Positions 54,365-64,000 of a DNA stretch of 64,000 nt are shown here, piece after piece. The translations under genes were made by a program, and so were the position numbers. Source of the DNA: Pseudomonadota bacterium (lineage in GTDB: Bacteria; Pseudomonadota; Gammaproteobacteria; Steroidobacterales; Steroidobacteraceae); NCBI GenBank assembly GCA_021843755.1, contig JAKBWB010000002.1, positions 1-64,000 of the forward strand, read 5' to 3'. Positions within the stretch are counted from its first letter, which is position 1. Each line of letters opens with the position of its first letter. The notes beneath the pieces were generated by a model, which did no database searches, was not told the origin of the DNA, and saw only the letters and a list, made by a program, of their open reading frames with translations.

Positions 54365-55030
54365 ATGGGCCGGATCCGCCGTGCAGGTGTGCCGCGCGCC
54401 GGCGAGGCCGGTGACCCGAGCGCCGCCCGACAGAGCGGCCGTGACGGTGTATCCCAATCCCGCCGGCTGGATCGAGCGTTCTATGGCCACAGTACGCTCA
54501 CCGTCGCGCGTGCGCTCATCGGCCTGCACTTGGTGCATCGCGTCGGGGCCGTGCGGCGCGTCGGGCGAATCGTCGAGACGGAAGCCTATCTCGGCCCGGC
54601 CGACCGGGCCGCCCACTCCGCGCGCGGGCGAACGGCACGCACCACGGTGATGTTCGGTCCCCCTGGATACGCCTATGTGTACTTCATCTACGGTATGTGG
54701 CACTGCCTGAACGTAGTCACCGGGGATGAGGGGGTACCCCATGCCGTGCTGCTGCGTGCCCTCGAGCCGCTGGCCGGCCTCGAGGGAAGCGCGTCAGGCC
54801 CGGGGCTGCTGTGCCGCGCAATGGGCATCGACCGCCGGCACAACGGACTCGACCTGTGCGGGAACGCCTTGTGGATCGAGCGCCCGGCGGCTGCTCGTGC
54901 CGTACACATCGGCCGCAGCGCACGCATCGGCATCGATCATGCGGGCGAGTGGGCCACCCGCCCCTGGCGCTTCTTCGACCGCGACTCGCCGTTCGTCTCC
55001 GGCCGGCGCTCACGCGCGTCCATGCGCTAG
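54365..55030 (+). CDS. 3-methyladenine DNA glycosylase (AAG/MPG type)
   Basis: This 221-residue repair enzyme excises alkylated purines. The core begins near residue 37 with FYGHSTLTVARALIGLHLVHR. GRIVETEAYLGPADRAAHSARG carries the catalytic Glu, and MFGPPGYAYVYFIYGMWHCLNVVT and the substrate pocket RALEPLAG follow. The start ATG at 54365 is 11 bases after the regulator stop. The first 30 residues are not conserved, so the real start may be internal, but no better codon exists. Confidence 0.9.
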   Translation: MGRIRRAGVPRAGEAGDPSAARQSGRDGVSQSRRLDRAFYGHSTLTVARALIGLHLVHRVGAVRRVGRIVETEAYLGPADRAAHSARGRTARTTVMFGPPGYAYVYFIYGMWHCLNVVTGDEGVPHAVLLRALEPLAGLEGSASGPGLLCRAMGIDRRHNGLDLCGNALWIERPAAARAVHIGRSARIGIDHAGEWATRPWRFFDRDSPFVSGRRSRASMR

Positions 55031-55136
55031 CCCAGCCTGCCGGGGGCCGCGCGGCCCGACGCGCCCGACCCGCCATTCGCGCCATTCGCGCTCCTCGAAT
55101 TCCGCCAACGAATATACTGGGCCACCGAGAACCCCC

Positions 55137-57800
55137 ATGCCCACCGCTCACGACCTCAACACCCGGGTCGCCCCCCGCGAGACCCGACTGGCCGATTATC
55201 GGCCCCCAGCCTTCCTCGTCGACACGGTGGCACTGGATTTCGTGCTCGATCCGCACGCCACGGTGGTACGTTCCCGCCTGACGCTGCGCCGCAACCCGGC
55301 CGCCCCTCCGGGTCAGCCCCTGCGGCTCGACGGCGCCGGCCAACCGGTGCGCGCCATCGCGCTCGATGGCACCGGCCTGGATGCCCATCGCTGGCGGCTG
55401 GACGGCTCGTCGCTCCTCATCGACGACCTCCCGCACAGCTGCACCCTGGAGCTCGAGACGGTCATCGACCCCTCGGCCAATACCGAACTCTCAGGCCTCT
55501 ACGTCTCCAACGACGCCTTCTTCACCCAGTGCGAGGCCGAAGGTTTCCGCCGCATCACCTATTTCCCCGACCGGCCGGACGTGATGGCGCGCTACACGGT
55601 CAGCCTCACCGCCGATCCGCACGCCTGTCCGGTGATGCTCTCCAACGGCAATCCCGGTCCGCTGGAGAGACTCGCGGACGGCCGCCACCGCATCACCTGG
55701 ACGGACCCCCACCCCAAGCCCTGCTACCTGTTCGCGCTGGTCGCCGGCCGGCTGGTCGCGGTACGCGACCGCTTCACCACCGGCTCGGGGCGCGAGGTGG
55801 CACTGGCGATCTGGGTGCGCCCCGGCGACGAGGCGCGCTGCGCGCACGCGATGCGCTCGCTGAAGACGGCGATGGCGTGGGACGAGGAGCGCTTCGGCCT
55901 GGAATACGACCTCGACGTGTTCAACATCGCCGCCGTGTCCGATTTCAACATGGGAGCGATGGAGAACAAAGGGCTCAACATCTTCAACGCTCGATGCGTA
56001 CTGGCGGATCCGCAATCCGCGACCGACACGGACTACCAACAGATCGAGTCGGTCATCGGCCACGAGTATTTCCACAACTGGACCGGCAACCGCGTCACCT
56101 GCCGCGACTGGTTCCAGCTGTCGCTGAAGGAAGGACTCACGGTCTATCGCGAACAGGAATTCACGATGGACCAGGGCTCGGCGGCGGTGAAACGCATCGC
56201 CGACGTGCGGGTGCTGCGCGCGACGCAGTTCCGCGAGGATGCCGGGCCGCTCGCCCATCCGGTACAGCCCGACCGCTATCAGGCAATCGATAACTTCTAC
56301 ACCGCGACGGTCTACAACAAAGGCGCCGAGGTCATTCGCATGATGGCCACCATCATCGGCCGCGCGGCGTTCCGCCGCGGCATGGACCTGTATTTCGCCC
56401 GCCACGACAACCAGGCCGTCACCATCGACGATTTCGTCGCAGCGATGGCGGATGCCTCCGGTGTCGAGCTGAGCGCCTTCAAGCTCTGGTACCACCAGGC
56501 GGGCACGCCGGAGCTGACCATTTCCGAGCAATACGATCCGGCCACCCGGCGCTATGTCCTCACCGTGGCGCAACACACCCCGCCCACCCCCGGCCAGCCG
56601 GAAAAGCAGCCGCTGGTGGTGCCGTTGGCAATGGGTCTGTTGGACGCCCGGGGCGCGGAGCTGCCCCTGCGGCTCGCCGGCGAGCCGGCGGCCCGATCCG
56701 GCACGCGCGTGCTGCTGGTCCAGGCGGCGCAATCGCGCTTCGTGTTCGAGGATGTACCCGACCGGCCGGTACCGTCGCTGCTGCGCGGCTTTTCCGCACC
56801 GGTGCGGCTCACCGGACTGAGCGGACAGCAGCTGAGCTTCCTGGCCACCCACGACAACGACTCGTTCGCGCGTTGGGACGCCGGGCAGCGCTACGCGACC
56901 AACGTCTTGCTGGCGATGGCGCAGTCCTGGCGCCGGGGTGAGACGCCGGCGCTCGACCGTGACATCATCGCCGCAGCCGCCGCAACGCTCGCCGGCGCTG
57001 AGGCGGATCCGGCGTTTGCGGCCGCGGCGCTGACGCTGCCGAGCGAGGGGTACCTCGCGGACCAGCAGGAAATCGTCGATCCCGATGCGATTCACGCCGT
57101 GCGCGAGGCGGCGCGCGGCGCCATCGGCCGGGCGCTGTGCGCGCAACTACGCGCGGCCTATGACCGACTCGCGGATTCAGGGCCGTATCGCCCCGACGGC
57201 GCGGCGATCGCACGCCGCGCCCTGCGCAATACCTGCCTGGCCTATCTGCTCGCCGCCGGTCAGAGCGACGGTCTGCGGCTGGCGAAGGCGCAGTTCGACC
57301 GCGGCGCCAACATGACCGACGTCCTGGCCGCTCTGGCGGTGCTGGCCGATGTCAACTGTCCGCAGCGGACCGAGGCACTGGCGGCGTTTCATGCCCGCTG
57401 GCGCGCCGACGCGCTGGTGCTGGACAAGTGGTTTGCGATCCAAGCGACCGCGACGCTGCCGGATACGCCACAGGCGGTGCGCGCTCTGGCCGCCCATGCG
57501 GATTTCGATCTCCGCAACCCCAACCGCGTACGCGCGCTGGCGGGCAGCTTCTCCGTCGGCAACCCGGTACGGTTCCACACCGCCTCGGGTGAGGGCTACG
57601 ATTTCCTGGCGGACATGATCCTCGCGGTCGATCCGCTCAACCCGCAGGTGGCAGCACGGCTCATCGCCCCGCTCGGCCAATGGCGGCGGATGGATACGGC
57701 GCGGGGAGTGAAGATGCGGGCGGCCTTGCAGCGCATTTGCGCTGCGCCGAGCCTCAGCCGCAACACCGGCGAGATGGCCGGACTCAGCCTCGCGGCGTGA
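55137..57800 (+). CDS. pepN: Aminopeptidase N (M1 zinc metallopeptidase)
   Basis: This 887-residue cytoplasmic exopeptidase trims N-terminal residues from peptides. The active site includes GAMENKGLNIF (substrate exopeptidase motif) and the zinc motif HEYFH (309-313) with the third ligand Glu332 in LSLKEGLTVY, and the catalytic Tyr in NFYTATVYNKG. The four-domain plan and length match Escherichia coli PepN. I chose ATG 55137 (MPTAHDLNTRVAP); the frame upstream overlaps the glycosylase gene. Confidence 0.95.
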   Translation: MPTAHDLNTRVAPRETRLADYRPPAFLVDTVALDFVLDPHATVVRSRLTLRRNPAAPPGQPLRLDGAGQPVRAIALDGTGLDAHRWRLDGSSLLIDDLPHSCTLELETVIDPSANTELSGLYVSNDAFFTQCEAEGFRRITYFPDRPDVMARYTVSLTADPHACPVMLSNGNPGPLERLADGRHRITWTDPHPKPCYLFALVAGRLVAVRDRFTTGSGREVALAIWVRPGDEARCAHAMRSLKTAMAWDEERFGLEYDLDVFNIAAVSDFNMGAMENKGLNIFNARCVLADPQSATDTDYQQIESVIGHEYFHNWTGNRVTCRDWFQLSLKEGLTVYREQEFTMDQGSAAVKRIADVRVLRATQFREDAGPLAHPVQPDRYQAIDNFYTATVYNKGAEVIRMMATIIGRAAFRRGMDLYFARHDNQAVTIDDFVAAMADASGVELSAFKLWYHQAGTPELTISEQYDPATRRYVLTVAQHTPPTPGQPEKQPLVVPLAMGLLDARGAELPLRLAGEPAARSGTRVLLVQAAQSRFVFEDVPDRPVPSLLRGFSAPVRLTGLSGQQLSFLATHDNDSFARWDAGQRYATNVLLAMAQSWRRGETPALDRDIIAAAAATLAGAEADPAFAAAALTLPSEGYLADQQEIVDPDAIHAVREAARGAIGRALCAQLRAAYDRLADSGPYRPDGAAIARRALRNTCLAYLLAAGQSDGLRLAKAQFDRGANMTDVLAALAVLADVNCPQRTEALAAFHARWRADALVLDKWFAIQATATLPDTPQAVRALAAHADFDLRNPNRVRALAGSFSVGNPVRFHTASGEGYDFLADMILAVDPLNPQVAARLIAPLGQWRRMDTARGVKMRAALQRICAAPSLSRNTGEMAGLSLAA

Positions 57801-57818
57801 GCGCCCGCGCGGGCCGTC

Positions 57819-59813
57819 CTAACCGGCGTCGCCGGCGGGCGAGAGTGACAGCAGCTCGCTGCCCTCGGACACGCGCTCCCCGGGCCCGAAGTGAATCCCC
57901 GTCACCCGCCCATCGAACGGAGCGGTGATGCCATGCTCCATCTTCATCGCTTCGATGACCATCAGCGTCTCACCGGCGCGCACCGACTGACCGACCTCGA
58001 CGTTGACCGCAGCCACCACTCCGGGAAGCGGCGTCGTGAGCCCGCCGGTGCCGACCGATGCCTCGAACATGCGCGTGCGCGGATCCTCGATCTCGAACTC
58101 GTGATGGGCCGCCTCGAGCCACAGATGCAGCCGCGAGCCCTCGCGCAGACCGCGCGCGCAATATCGGACCGTCCCGATGCGGGCCGAGAACCACGGCGCC
58201 GAAGCACTCGCCTCGGCGATCGCCACGTGCCGGGGTGACCCGCCCGCGGCCGCATCCCCGCCGGCAATCTGCACGCGGCGCGGCGCGCCGCCTGCACAGC
58301 ACACCGTCAGCCGATAGGACATGCCCGCAATCGAGAGCGCGAGCTCGAACCGCGCCGCCAGGTTGGGCATAAAGCCGTCGCGGGCCGCCCAGGGGTTGGC
58401 GTCGCATCCGCCCGCGTACACGAGCAGTGCCGCCAGCGCGAGCGCCGCATCGGGAACCGGCTCGGGAGCGGCAAACTCGCTGCCTCGCTCGGCCAGCAGA
58501 GCGACGCTGTGGCGCGCTTGCAGGAACACATCCGAGCGCAGAATGCGGCTCAGCCAGCGTTCGTTGGTTCGTACGCCGGCGAGGTAGGTGTGCTCGAGCG
58601 CCGCGGCCAGCGAGTGGGCCGCCTGAGTCCGTTCGCTCGCGACGGAGATCACCTTCGCGAGCAGCGAGTCGTAGACGGCCGGCACGCTGTCGCCGGTGTC
58701 GAATCCCGCATCGACTCTCAGTCCCGCCTCGCTCGGCCACTCGGCCAGACGGAGCGCGCCGGCGCTCGGCAGGAACTCGCGCCAGGGATCCTCCGCGCAC
58801 ACCCTCGCCTCGATGGCGTGGCCGCGGATGTGAATCTGATCCTGGGTGAGAGCCAGCGGCTCACCCGCCGCGATGCGCAGCTGCCACTCGACCAGATCGA
58901 GCCCGCTGACCGCTTCGGTGACGGTGTGCTCGACCTGCAGCCGCGTATTCATCTCCAGGAAATAGAACGCGCGCCCATCAAACAGAAACTCCACCGTCCC
59001 GGCGCTGCGATAACCGATGTCGCGCGCCACCTGCACGGCCGCCGCGCGCAGACTCGCCCGCAGCGGCGCGGGCAGCCCCGGCGCGGGCGCCTCCTCGATG
59101 AGCTTCTGATGGCGGCGTTGAATCGAACAATCGCGATCCCCGAGATGGATGCAGTGACCGTGGCAATCCGCGAGCACCTGCACCTCGATGTGGCGCGGCG
59201 CGGGCAGATAGCGCTCGATCAGCAGCCTGCCGTCCCCGAAGCCGCTCTCGGCCAACCGGCGCGCCGCCGCGAGCGCCGCGGGCAGCTGCGAGGCTTCGTG
59301 CACCACGTGCATGCCCTTGCCGCCACCGCCGGCGGCCGGCTTGATCATGAGCGGAAAGCCGGCTTTGAGGGCCTCGGCCTGCAGGTGCTCGAGGTCCTGC
59401 CGCTCGCCCTCATACCCCGGCAGGACCGCGATCCCGGCGGCGCGCACCCGTGCCTTGGCGAGGCTCTTGATACCCATCGCCTCGATGGCCTGCGGGCCGG
59501 GTCCGACGAAGATCAGGCCCGCCGCCTCGCATGCGCGCGCGAAGCCGGCGTTCTCCGCCAGAAAGCCATAGCCGGGGTGGATGGCCTCGGCTCCCGTGGC
59601 ACGCGCCGCGGCGATGATCGCCTCTGCGTCGAGATAGCTGGCTGCCGCCGCCGGCGGGCCGATACGCACCGCCACATCGGCGGCGCGCACGTGGCGGGCC
59701 GCAACATCGGCGTCGGAGTAAACCGCCACGGTCGCGACACCCAGGCGGCGTGCGGTGCGCATAATGCGACAGGCGATCTCGCCGCGGTTGGCAACCAACA
59801 GACGTCGGAACAT
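57819..59813 (-). CDS. Acyl-CoA carboxylase biotin-containing subunit
   Basis: This 664-residue subunit combines biotin carboxylase and a biotin carrier. Landmarks are LLVANRGEIACRIMRTARRLG, AEAIHPGYGFLAENA, PAAGGGGKGMHVV (ATP-grasp loop), EMNTRLQVEHTVTEAV and, near the C-terminus, VIEAMKMEHGITAPFDG, in which Lys carries biotin. The start ATG 59813 (MFRRLLVANRG) matches family starts. It lies 8 bases after the carboxyltransferase gene. The set best fits 3-methylcrotonyl-CoA carboxylase, with geranyl-CoA carboxylase as the main alternative. Confidence 0.92.
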   Translation of the reverse strand: MFRRLLVANRGEIACRIMRTARRLGVATVAVYSDADVAARHVRAADVAVRIGPPAAAASYLDAEAIIAAARATGAEAIHPGYGFLAENAGFARACEAAGLIFVGPGPQAIEAMGIKSLAKARVRAAGIAVLPGYEGERQDLEHLQAEALKAGFPLMIKPAAGGGGKGMHVVHEASQLPAALAAARRLAESGFGDGRLLIERYLPAPRHIEVQVLADCHGHCIHLGDRDCSIQRRHQKLIEEAPAPGLPAPLRASLRAAAVQVARDIGYRSAGTVEFLFDGRAFYFLEMNTRLQVEHTVTEAVSGLDLVEWQLRIAAGEPLALTQDQIHIRGHAIEARVCAEDPWREFLPSAGALRLAEWPSEAGLRVDAGFDTGDSVPAVYDSLLAKVISVASERTQAAHSLAAALEHTYLAGVRTNERWLSRILRSDVFLQARHSVALLAERGSEFAAPEPVPDAALALAALLVYAGGCDANPWAARDGFMPNLAARFELALSIAGMSYRLTVCCAGGAPRRVQIAGGDAAAGGSPRHVAIAEASASAPWFSARIGTVRYCARGLREGSRLHLWLEAAHHEFEIEDPRTRMFEASVGTGGLTTPLPGVVAAVNVEVGQSVRAGETLMVIEAMKMEHGITAPFDGRVTGIHFGPGERVSEGSELLSLSPAGDAG

Positions 59814-59821
59814 CGGCGTGC

Positions 59822-61426
<1,605 letters not shown>

Positions 61427-61446
61427 GGGCTTGTCACGTCGCAATA

Positions 61447-61459
61447 ATTGTCGGACAAT
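61447..61459. promoter_or_regulatory. FadR-type operator palindrome in the acyl-CoA divergon
   Basis: ATTGTC-G-GACAAT is a perfect 13-bp palindrome with the GTC-N-GAC core of FadR-type GntR regulators (Escherichia coli FadR binds TGGTC-N-GACCA). It lies between the divergent carboxylase and dehydrogenase genes, 18 bases from the ATG at 61477 and 21 from the other start. A FadR-subfamily regulator gene sits just downstream at 62662-63390. Confidence 0.65.
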
Positions 61460-61476
61460 CATACAATCGCTTCCCG

Positions 61477-62655
61477 ATGGAAGACAAGCTCATGTCCGTC
61501 ACCGACAACGGCTTTGGCCTCGACGAGGCCACCGAGGAGATCCGAGTACAGGTACGCCGATTCGCCGCCGAGCGCATCGCGCCCCGCGCCGCCGAAATCG
61601 ACCGCAGCAACGAGTTTCCCCGTGACCTGTGGCCCGAGCTGGGAGCCCTCGGCCTGCTCGGCGTCACTGTGCCGGAACGTTGGGGCGGCGCCGGCCTGGG
61701 TTATCTGGCGCATGTCATCGCCATGGAGGAAATCTCCCGCGCCTCGGGATCCGTCGGCCTCTCGTACGGCGCGCATTCCAACTTGTGCGTCAACCAGCTG
61801 CGCCTCAACGGCACCGACGCGCAGCGCGATCGCTACTTGCCGAAGCTCCTCAGCGGCGAGCACGTCGGCGCGCTCGCCATGTCCGAGCCGCAGGCCGGAT
61901 CCGACGTGACCTCGATGCAGCTGGGCGCCACGCAGCGTGGCGGGCACTACTTTCTCACGGGACGCAAGATGTGGATTACGAACGGCCCGGACGCCGACGT
62001 GTTCGTCGTTTACGCCAAGACGGACCGCAATGCCGGCAGCCGCGGCATCACGGCATTCATCGTGGAACGCGGCTTCGCCGGCTTCAGCGCCGCCCAAAAG
62101 CTGGACAAGCTCGGCATGCGGGGCTCGAGCACCTGCGAGCTGGTGTTCGAGGAATGCCCCGTGCCGCAAGAGAACCGGCTGGGCGAGGAGAACGACGGGG
62201 TGCGCGTGCTGATGAGCGGCCTCGACTACGAGCGCGTGGTGCTCGCCGGCGGCCCGCTTGGCCTGATGGCCGCGGCGCTCGATGTGGTGCTGCCCTACGT
62301 GCGCGAGCGCAAGCAGTTCGGCCAACCCATCGGCACGTTCGAGTTGATGCAGGCGAAAGTCGCCGACATGTACGCCGCCCTCGGCGCCTGCCGTGCCTAT
62401 GTCTACACCGTCGCGCGCGCGTGCGACGCGGGCCGGGTCAAGCGGCAGGACGCCGCCGCCTGCATTCTGTTCGCCGCCGAGAAGGCCACCGCCGTAGCGC
62501 TCGAGGCGATTCAGGCTCTGGGCGGCAACGGCTATATCAACGACTACCCCGCCGGCAGGCTCCTGCGCGACGCCAAGCTCTATGAAATCGGCGCCGGCAC
62601 GCAGGAGATCCGCCGGATGTTGATCGGCCGCGAGCTGTTCGAGCAGGCCGCCTGA
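61477..62655 (+). CDS. Isovaleryl-CoA-type acyl-CoA dehydrogenase
   Basis: This FAD enzyme of about 392 residues has N-terminal helices, the [14 protein letters not shown] and [11 protein letters not shown] flavin-contact segments, [18 protein letters not shown] and a C-terminal helical domain. IVD-like features include [16 protein letters not shown] and the catalytic Glu in [12 protein letters not shown] at the isovaleryl-CoA position rather than the usual C-terminal one. The end is [40 protein letters not shown]. The start is ATG 61477 ([12 protein letters not shown]) or ATG 61492, the latter with GGAAG 8 bases upstream. Citronellyl-CoA dehydrogenase is an alternative. Confidence 0.9.
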   Translation: MEDKLMSVTDNGFGLDEATEEIRVQVRRFAAERIAPRAAEIDRSNEFPRDLWPELGALGLLGVTVPERWGGAGLGYLAHVIAMEEISRASGSVGLSYGAHSNLCVNQLRLNGTDAQRDRYLPKLLSGEHVGALAMSEPQAGSDVTSMQLGATQRGGHYFLTGRKMWITNGPDADVFVVYAKTDRNAGSRGITAFIVERGFAGFSAAQKLDKLGMRGSSTCELVFEECPVPQENRLGEENDGVRVLMSGLDYERVVLAGGPLGLMAAALDVVLPYVRERKQFGQPIGTFELMQAKVADMYAALGACRAYVYTVARACDAGRVKRQDAAACILFAAEKATAVALEAIQALGGNGYINDYPAGRLLRDAKLYEIGAGTQEIRRMLIGRELFEQAA

Positions 62656-62661
62656 GCCGCA

Positions 62662-63390
62662 ATGAGCGTCGAGTTCGAGCAACTGACACTCGCGCCGGCC
62701 TATCGCAAAGTGGCCGCGGCGATCACCGAGCGCATCGTCAGCCGCGCGCTGCGCGAAGGCGAGCGCCTGCCCCCCGAGACCGAGCTTGCCCGTCAGCTGG
62801 GCGTCAACCGCTCGACGGTTCGCGAGGCACTGCGCGAGCTCGAGTGCAGCGGCCTGCTCGAGCGCCGCCCGGGCTCCAAGCGCATGACCGTCAGCCGGCC
62901 CACGCACGGCGAGGTGGCTCGGGACGTCAGCCGCGCCTTGGCACTGCACGACGTCACCTTCCTCGAGGTATGGCAGGCACTGAGCCACTTCGAGCCGCCC
63001 ATCGCGGAGGTCGCCGCGCGCGAGCGCAGTGCACCGGACCTCGAGCGCCTGGCGCATGCCCACAGTGTGTTCGGCACCGAGAACCGTGCAACCGACCAGG
63101 CGGTGCACCACACGGCGGAGTTCTTCCGCGCCCTGGGCGCGGCCACCCACAACCAGGTGCTCGCGCTCGTGCACGAGCCGCTGATCCAGCTCCTCGAGCC
63201 CTCTCTGCGCGACATGATCGACCAAGTGCCGCAGGCGCGCTCGCGCATCGCGGCGGCGCAACGGCGCATACTCGAGGCCATCGGCGCCCGCGACAGCGAG
63301 GCGGCCCGCGCCTGGATGGCCCGACACATCCGTGATTTCAGGAAGGGCTACGAGCTGGCCGGCATTGAGCTCGGCCACCGCATCGCCTGA
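62662..63390 (+). CDS. GntR-family regulator, FadR subfamily
   Basis: This 242-residue regulator has an N-terminal winged HTH (AYRKVAAAITERIVSRALREGERLPPETELARQLGVNRSTVREALRELECSGLLERRPGSKRMTVS) and an FCD ligand domain (about 100-235). It starts 6 bases after the dehydrogenase stop, so it is part of that operon. It probably represses the divergon through the palindrome at 61447-61459 and responds to an acyl-CoA or related acid. The ligand is inferred. Confidence 0.9.
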   Translation: MSVEFEQLTLAPAYRKVAAAITERIVSRALREGERLPPETELARQLGVNRSTVREALRELECSGLLERRPGSKRMTVSRPTHGEVARDVSRALALHDVTFLEVWQALSHFEPPIAEVAARERSAPDLERLAHAHSVFGTENRATDQAVHHTAEFFRALGAATHNQVLALVHEPLIQLLEPSLRDMIDQVPQARSRIAAAQRRILEAIGARDSEAARAWMARHIRDFRKGYELAGIELGHRIA

Positions 63391-63420
63391 GGGTTCGGGC
63401 CCGGCGCCGGATGCGCTCGC

Positions 63421-64000
63421 CTACAGGAACAGATCCGGCAGCAAGTCTTCTTCGCGCACCGACGGATCGCGATACGGCGAGAAATCGCTGATGCCTTCTT
63501 CGCGCAGCACCTGCTCATCGATGCAGAACTGCCCGGTGAAGGCGCGGCTATCGCGCTTCAGGAGCGCGCAGGCGGCCTCGGCGACGATCTGCGGCGTGCG
63601 CACGCGGCGCAGCGCCTCGGCGCTCGCGCCGCGCAGAGCCACCTGCAGCGCGGCCGTGCCAATGACGGTGCGCGGCCAGAGCGCGTTCACCGCAATGCCC
63701 TGCGCGGCGAGCTCGCCGGCGAGTCCCAACACGCACAGACTCATGCCGAACTTCGCCAGCGAATAGGGCAGGTGCGGCGCGAACCAGCGTGGCTCGAGCT
63801 TCAGCGGCGGCGCGAGCGCCAGGATGTGTGGATTGGCCGCGCGCGCGAGGTAGACCGAGGCGAGCTTGCTGCACAGCAGCGTGCCGCGCGTGTTGACGGC
63901 ATGCATCAGATCGAAACGGCGCATGTCGGTGGCGAGCGCCGGCGTCAAGCTGATGGCGCTGGCATTGTTGATCAGGATATCGATGCCGCCGAACACCGCG
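63421..64000 (-). CDS. Short-chain dehydrogenase/reductase, partial (N-terminus outside window)
   Basis: The visible 190 or so residues include FGGIDILINNASAISL (NNA motif), the VNTRGTLLCSKL helix and the active site YSLAKFGMSLC, followed by the variable end VREEDLLPDLFL. The TGxxxGIG nucleotide-binding motif must lie beyond 64000. The GMSLCVLGLAGELAAQGIAVNALWP segment resembles HSDL2/citronellol dehydrogenase-like SDRs, which suits the neighbouring acyl-CoA genes. It is convergent with the GntR gene across 30 bases. Confidence 0.88.
   Translation of the reverse strand, partial: AVFGGIDILINNASAISLTPALATDMRRFDLMHAVNTRGTLLCSKLASVYLARAANPHILALAPPLKLEPRWFAPHLPYSLAKFGMSLCVLGLAGELAAQGIAVNALWPRTVIGTAALQVALRGASAEALRRVRTPQIVAEAACALLKRDSRAFTGQFCIDEQVLREEGISDFSPYRDPSVREEDLLPDLFL

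Overview
The window is a GC-rich (estimated mid-60s percent) chromosomal segment of a gammaproteobacterium. The thrS-infC-rpmI-rplT-pheS-pheT-ihfA-merR order, the PA3496-type small protein and the CtaG/SCO pair are typical of that class. A fused aspartokinase/diaminopimelate decarboxylase is best known from Xanthomonadales, so a lineage near Xanthomonadales/Nevskiales is my best guess (inference).

Layout. 0.1-9.8 kb: tRNA-Pro, the translation/IHF operon (all minus strand), tRNA-Val and uvrB. 9.8-11.7 kb: an aminotransferase, a DUF2784 membrane protein and tRNA-Asn. 11.7-17.5 kb: an accessory segment starting at the 3' end of tRNA-Asn. It holds two decayed integrases, a higBA pair, a divergent metK paralogue co-transcribed with a DUF6745-like gene behind an S-box-like RNA leader, an IS110 remnant with a structured non-coding end, and a vapBC pair. 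17.5-20.2 kb: a CDGSH protein, an APC permease and an aldo/keto reductase. 20.4-28.5 kb: a signalling block with two divergent CBS-pair proteins, a PAS/LOV-GGDEF-EAL protein, a GAF/PAS histidine kinase, a NarL-type regulator and a lone receiver. 28.6-34.9 kb: an SRAP protein, a GNAT enzyme, a POT-like transporter, a membrane MutS-like ATPase and ArfB. 35.0-39.2 kb: a second accessory patch with vapBC, an integrase fragment and an IS607-type element with broken tnpB, next to tRNA-Ala. 39.3-46.5 kb: peroxiredoxin, a phosphatase-like pseudoenzyme, a diguanylate cyclase, CtaG-SCO, an MFS carrier, a DUF2147 protein and an exonuclease III family enzyme. 46.5-57.8 kb: a TPR lipoprotein, PBP1B, fused lysine biosynthesis enzyme, a PA3496-like protein, a DksA-like/SAM-hydrolase pair, a FixJ-type regulator, a 3-methyladenine glycosylase and aminopeptidase N. 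57.8-64 kb: a biotin-dependent acyl-CoA carboxylase, an isovaleryl-CoA-type dehydrogenase, a FadR-type GntR regulator and an SDR running off the edge, consistent with leucine/isovalerate or acyclic-terpenoid catabolism.

The most unusual locus is 13.3-15.8 kb. A sigma70-like promoter would start transcription at the first helix of a compact S-box-like RNA. That RNA leads into a MetK-like protein with two lysines of its signature loop changed to glutamate and an internal deletion, translationally coupled to an uncharacterised partner. Other notable points are infC starting with AUA, mrcB probably starting with CUG inside the upstream stop, a FadR-like palindrome in the acyl-CoA divergon, and a higB transcript that may be leaderless. 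All calls are from reading the sequence; no searches or folding programs were run.
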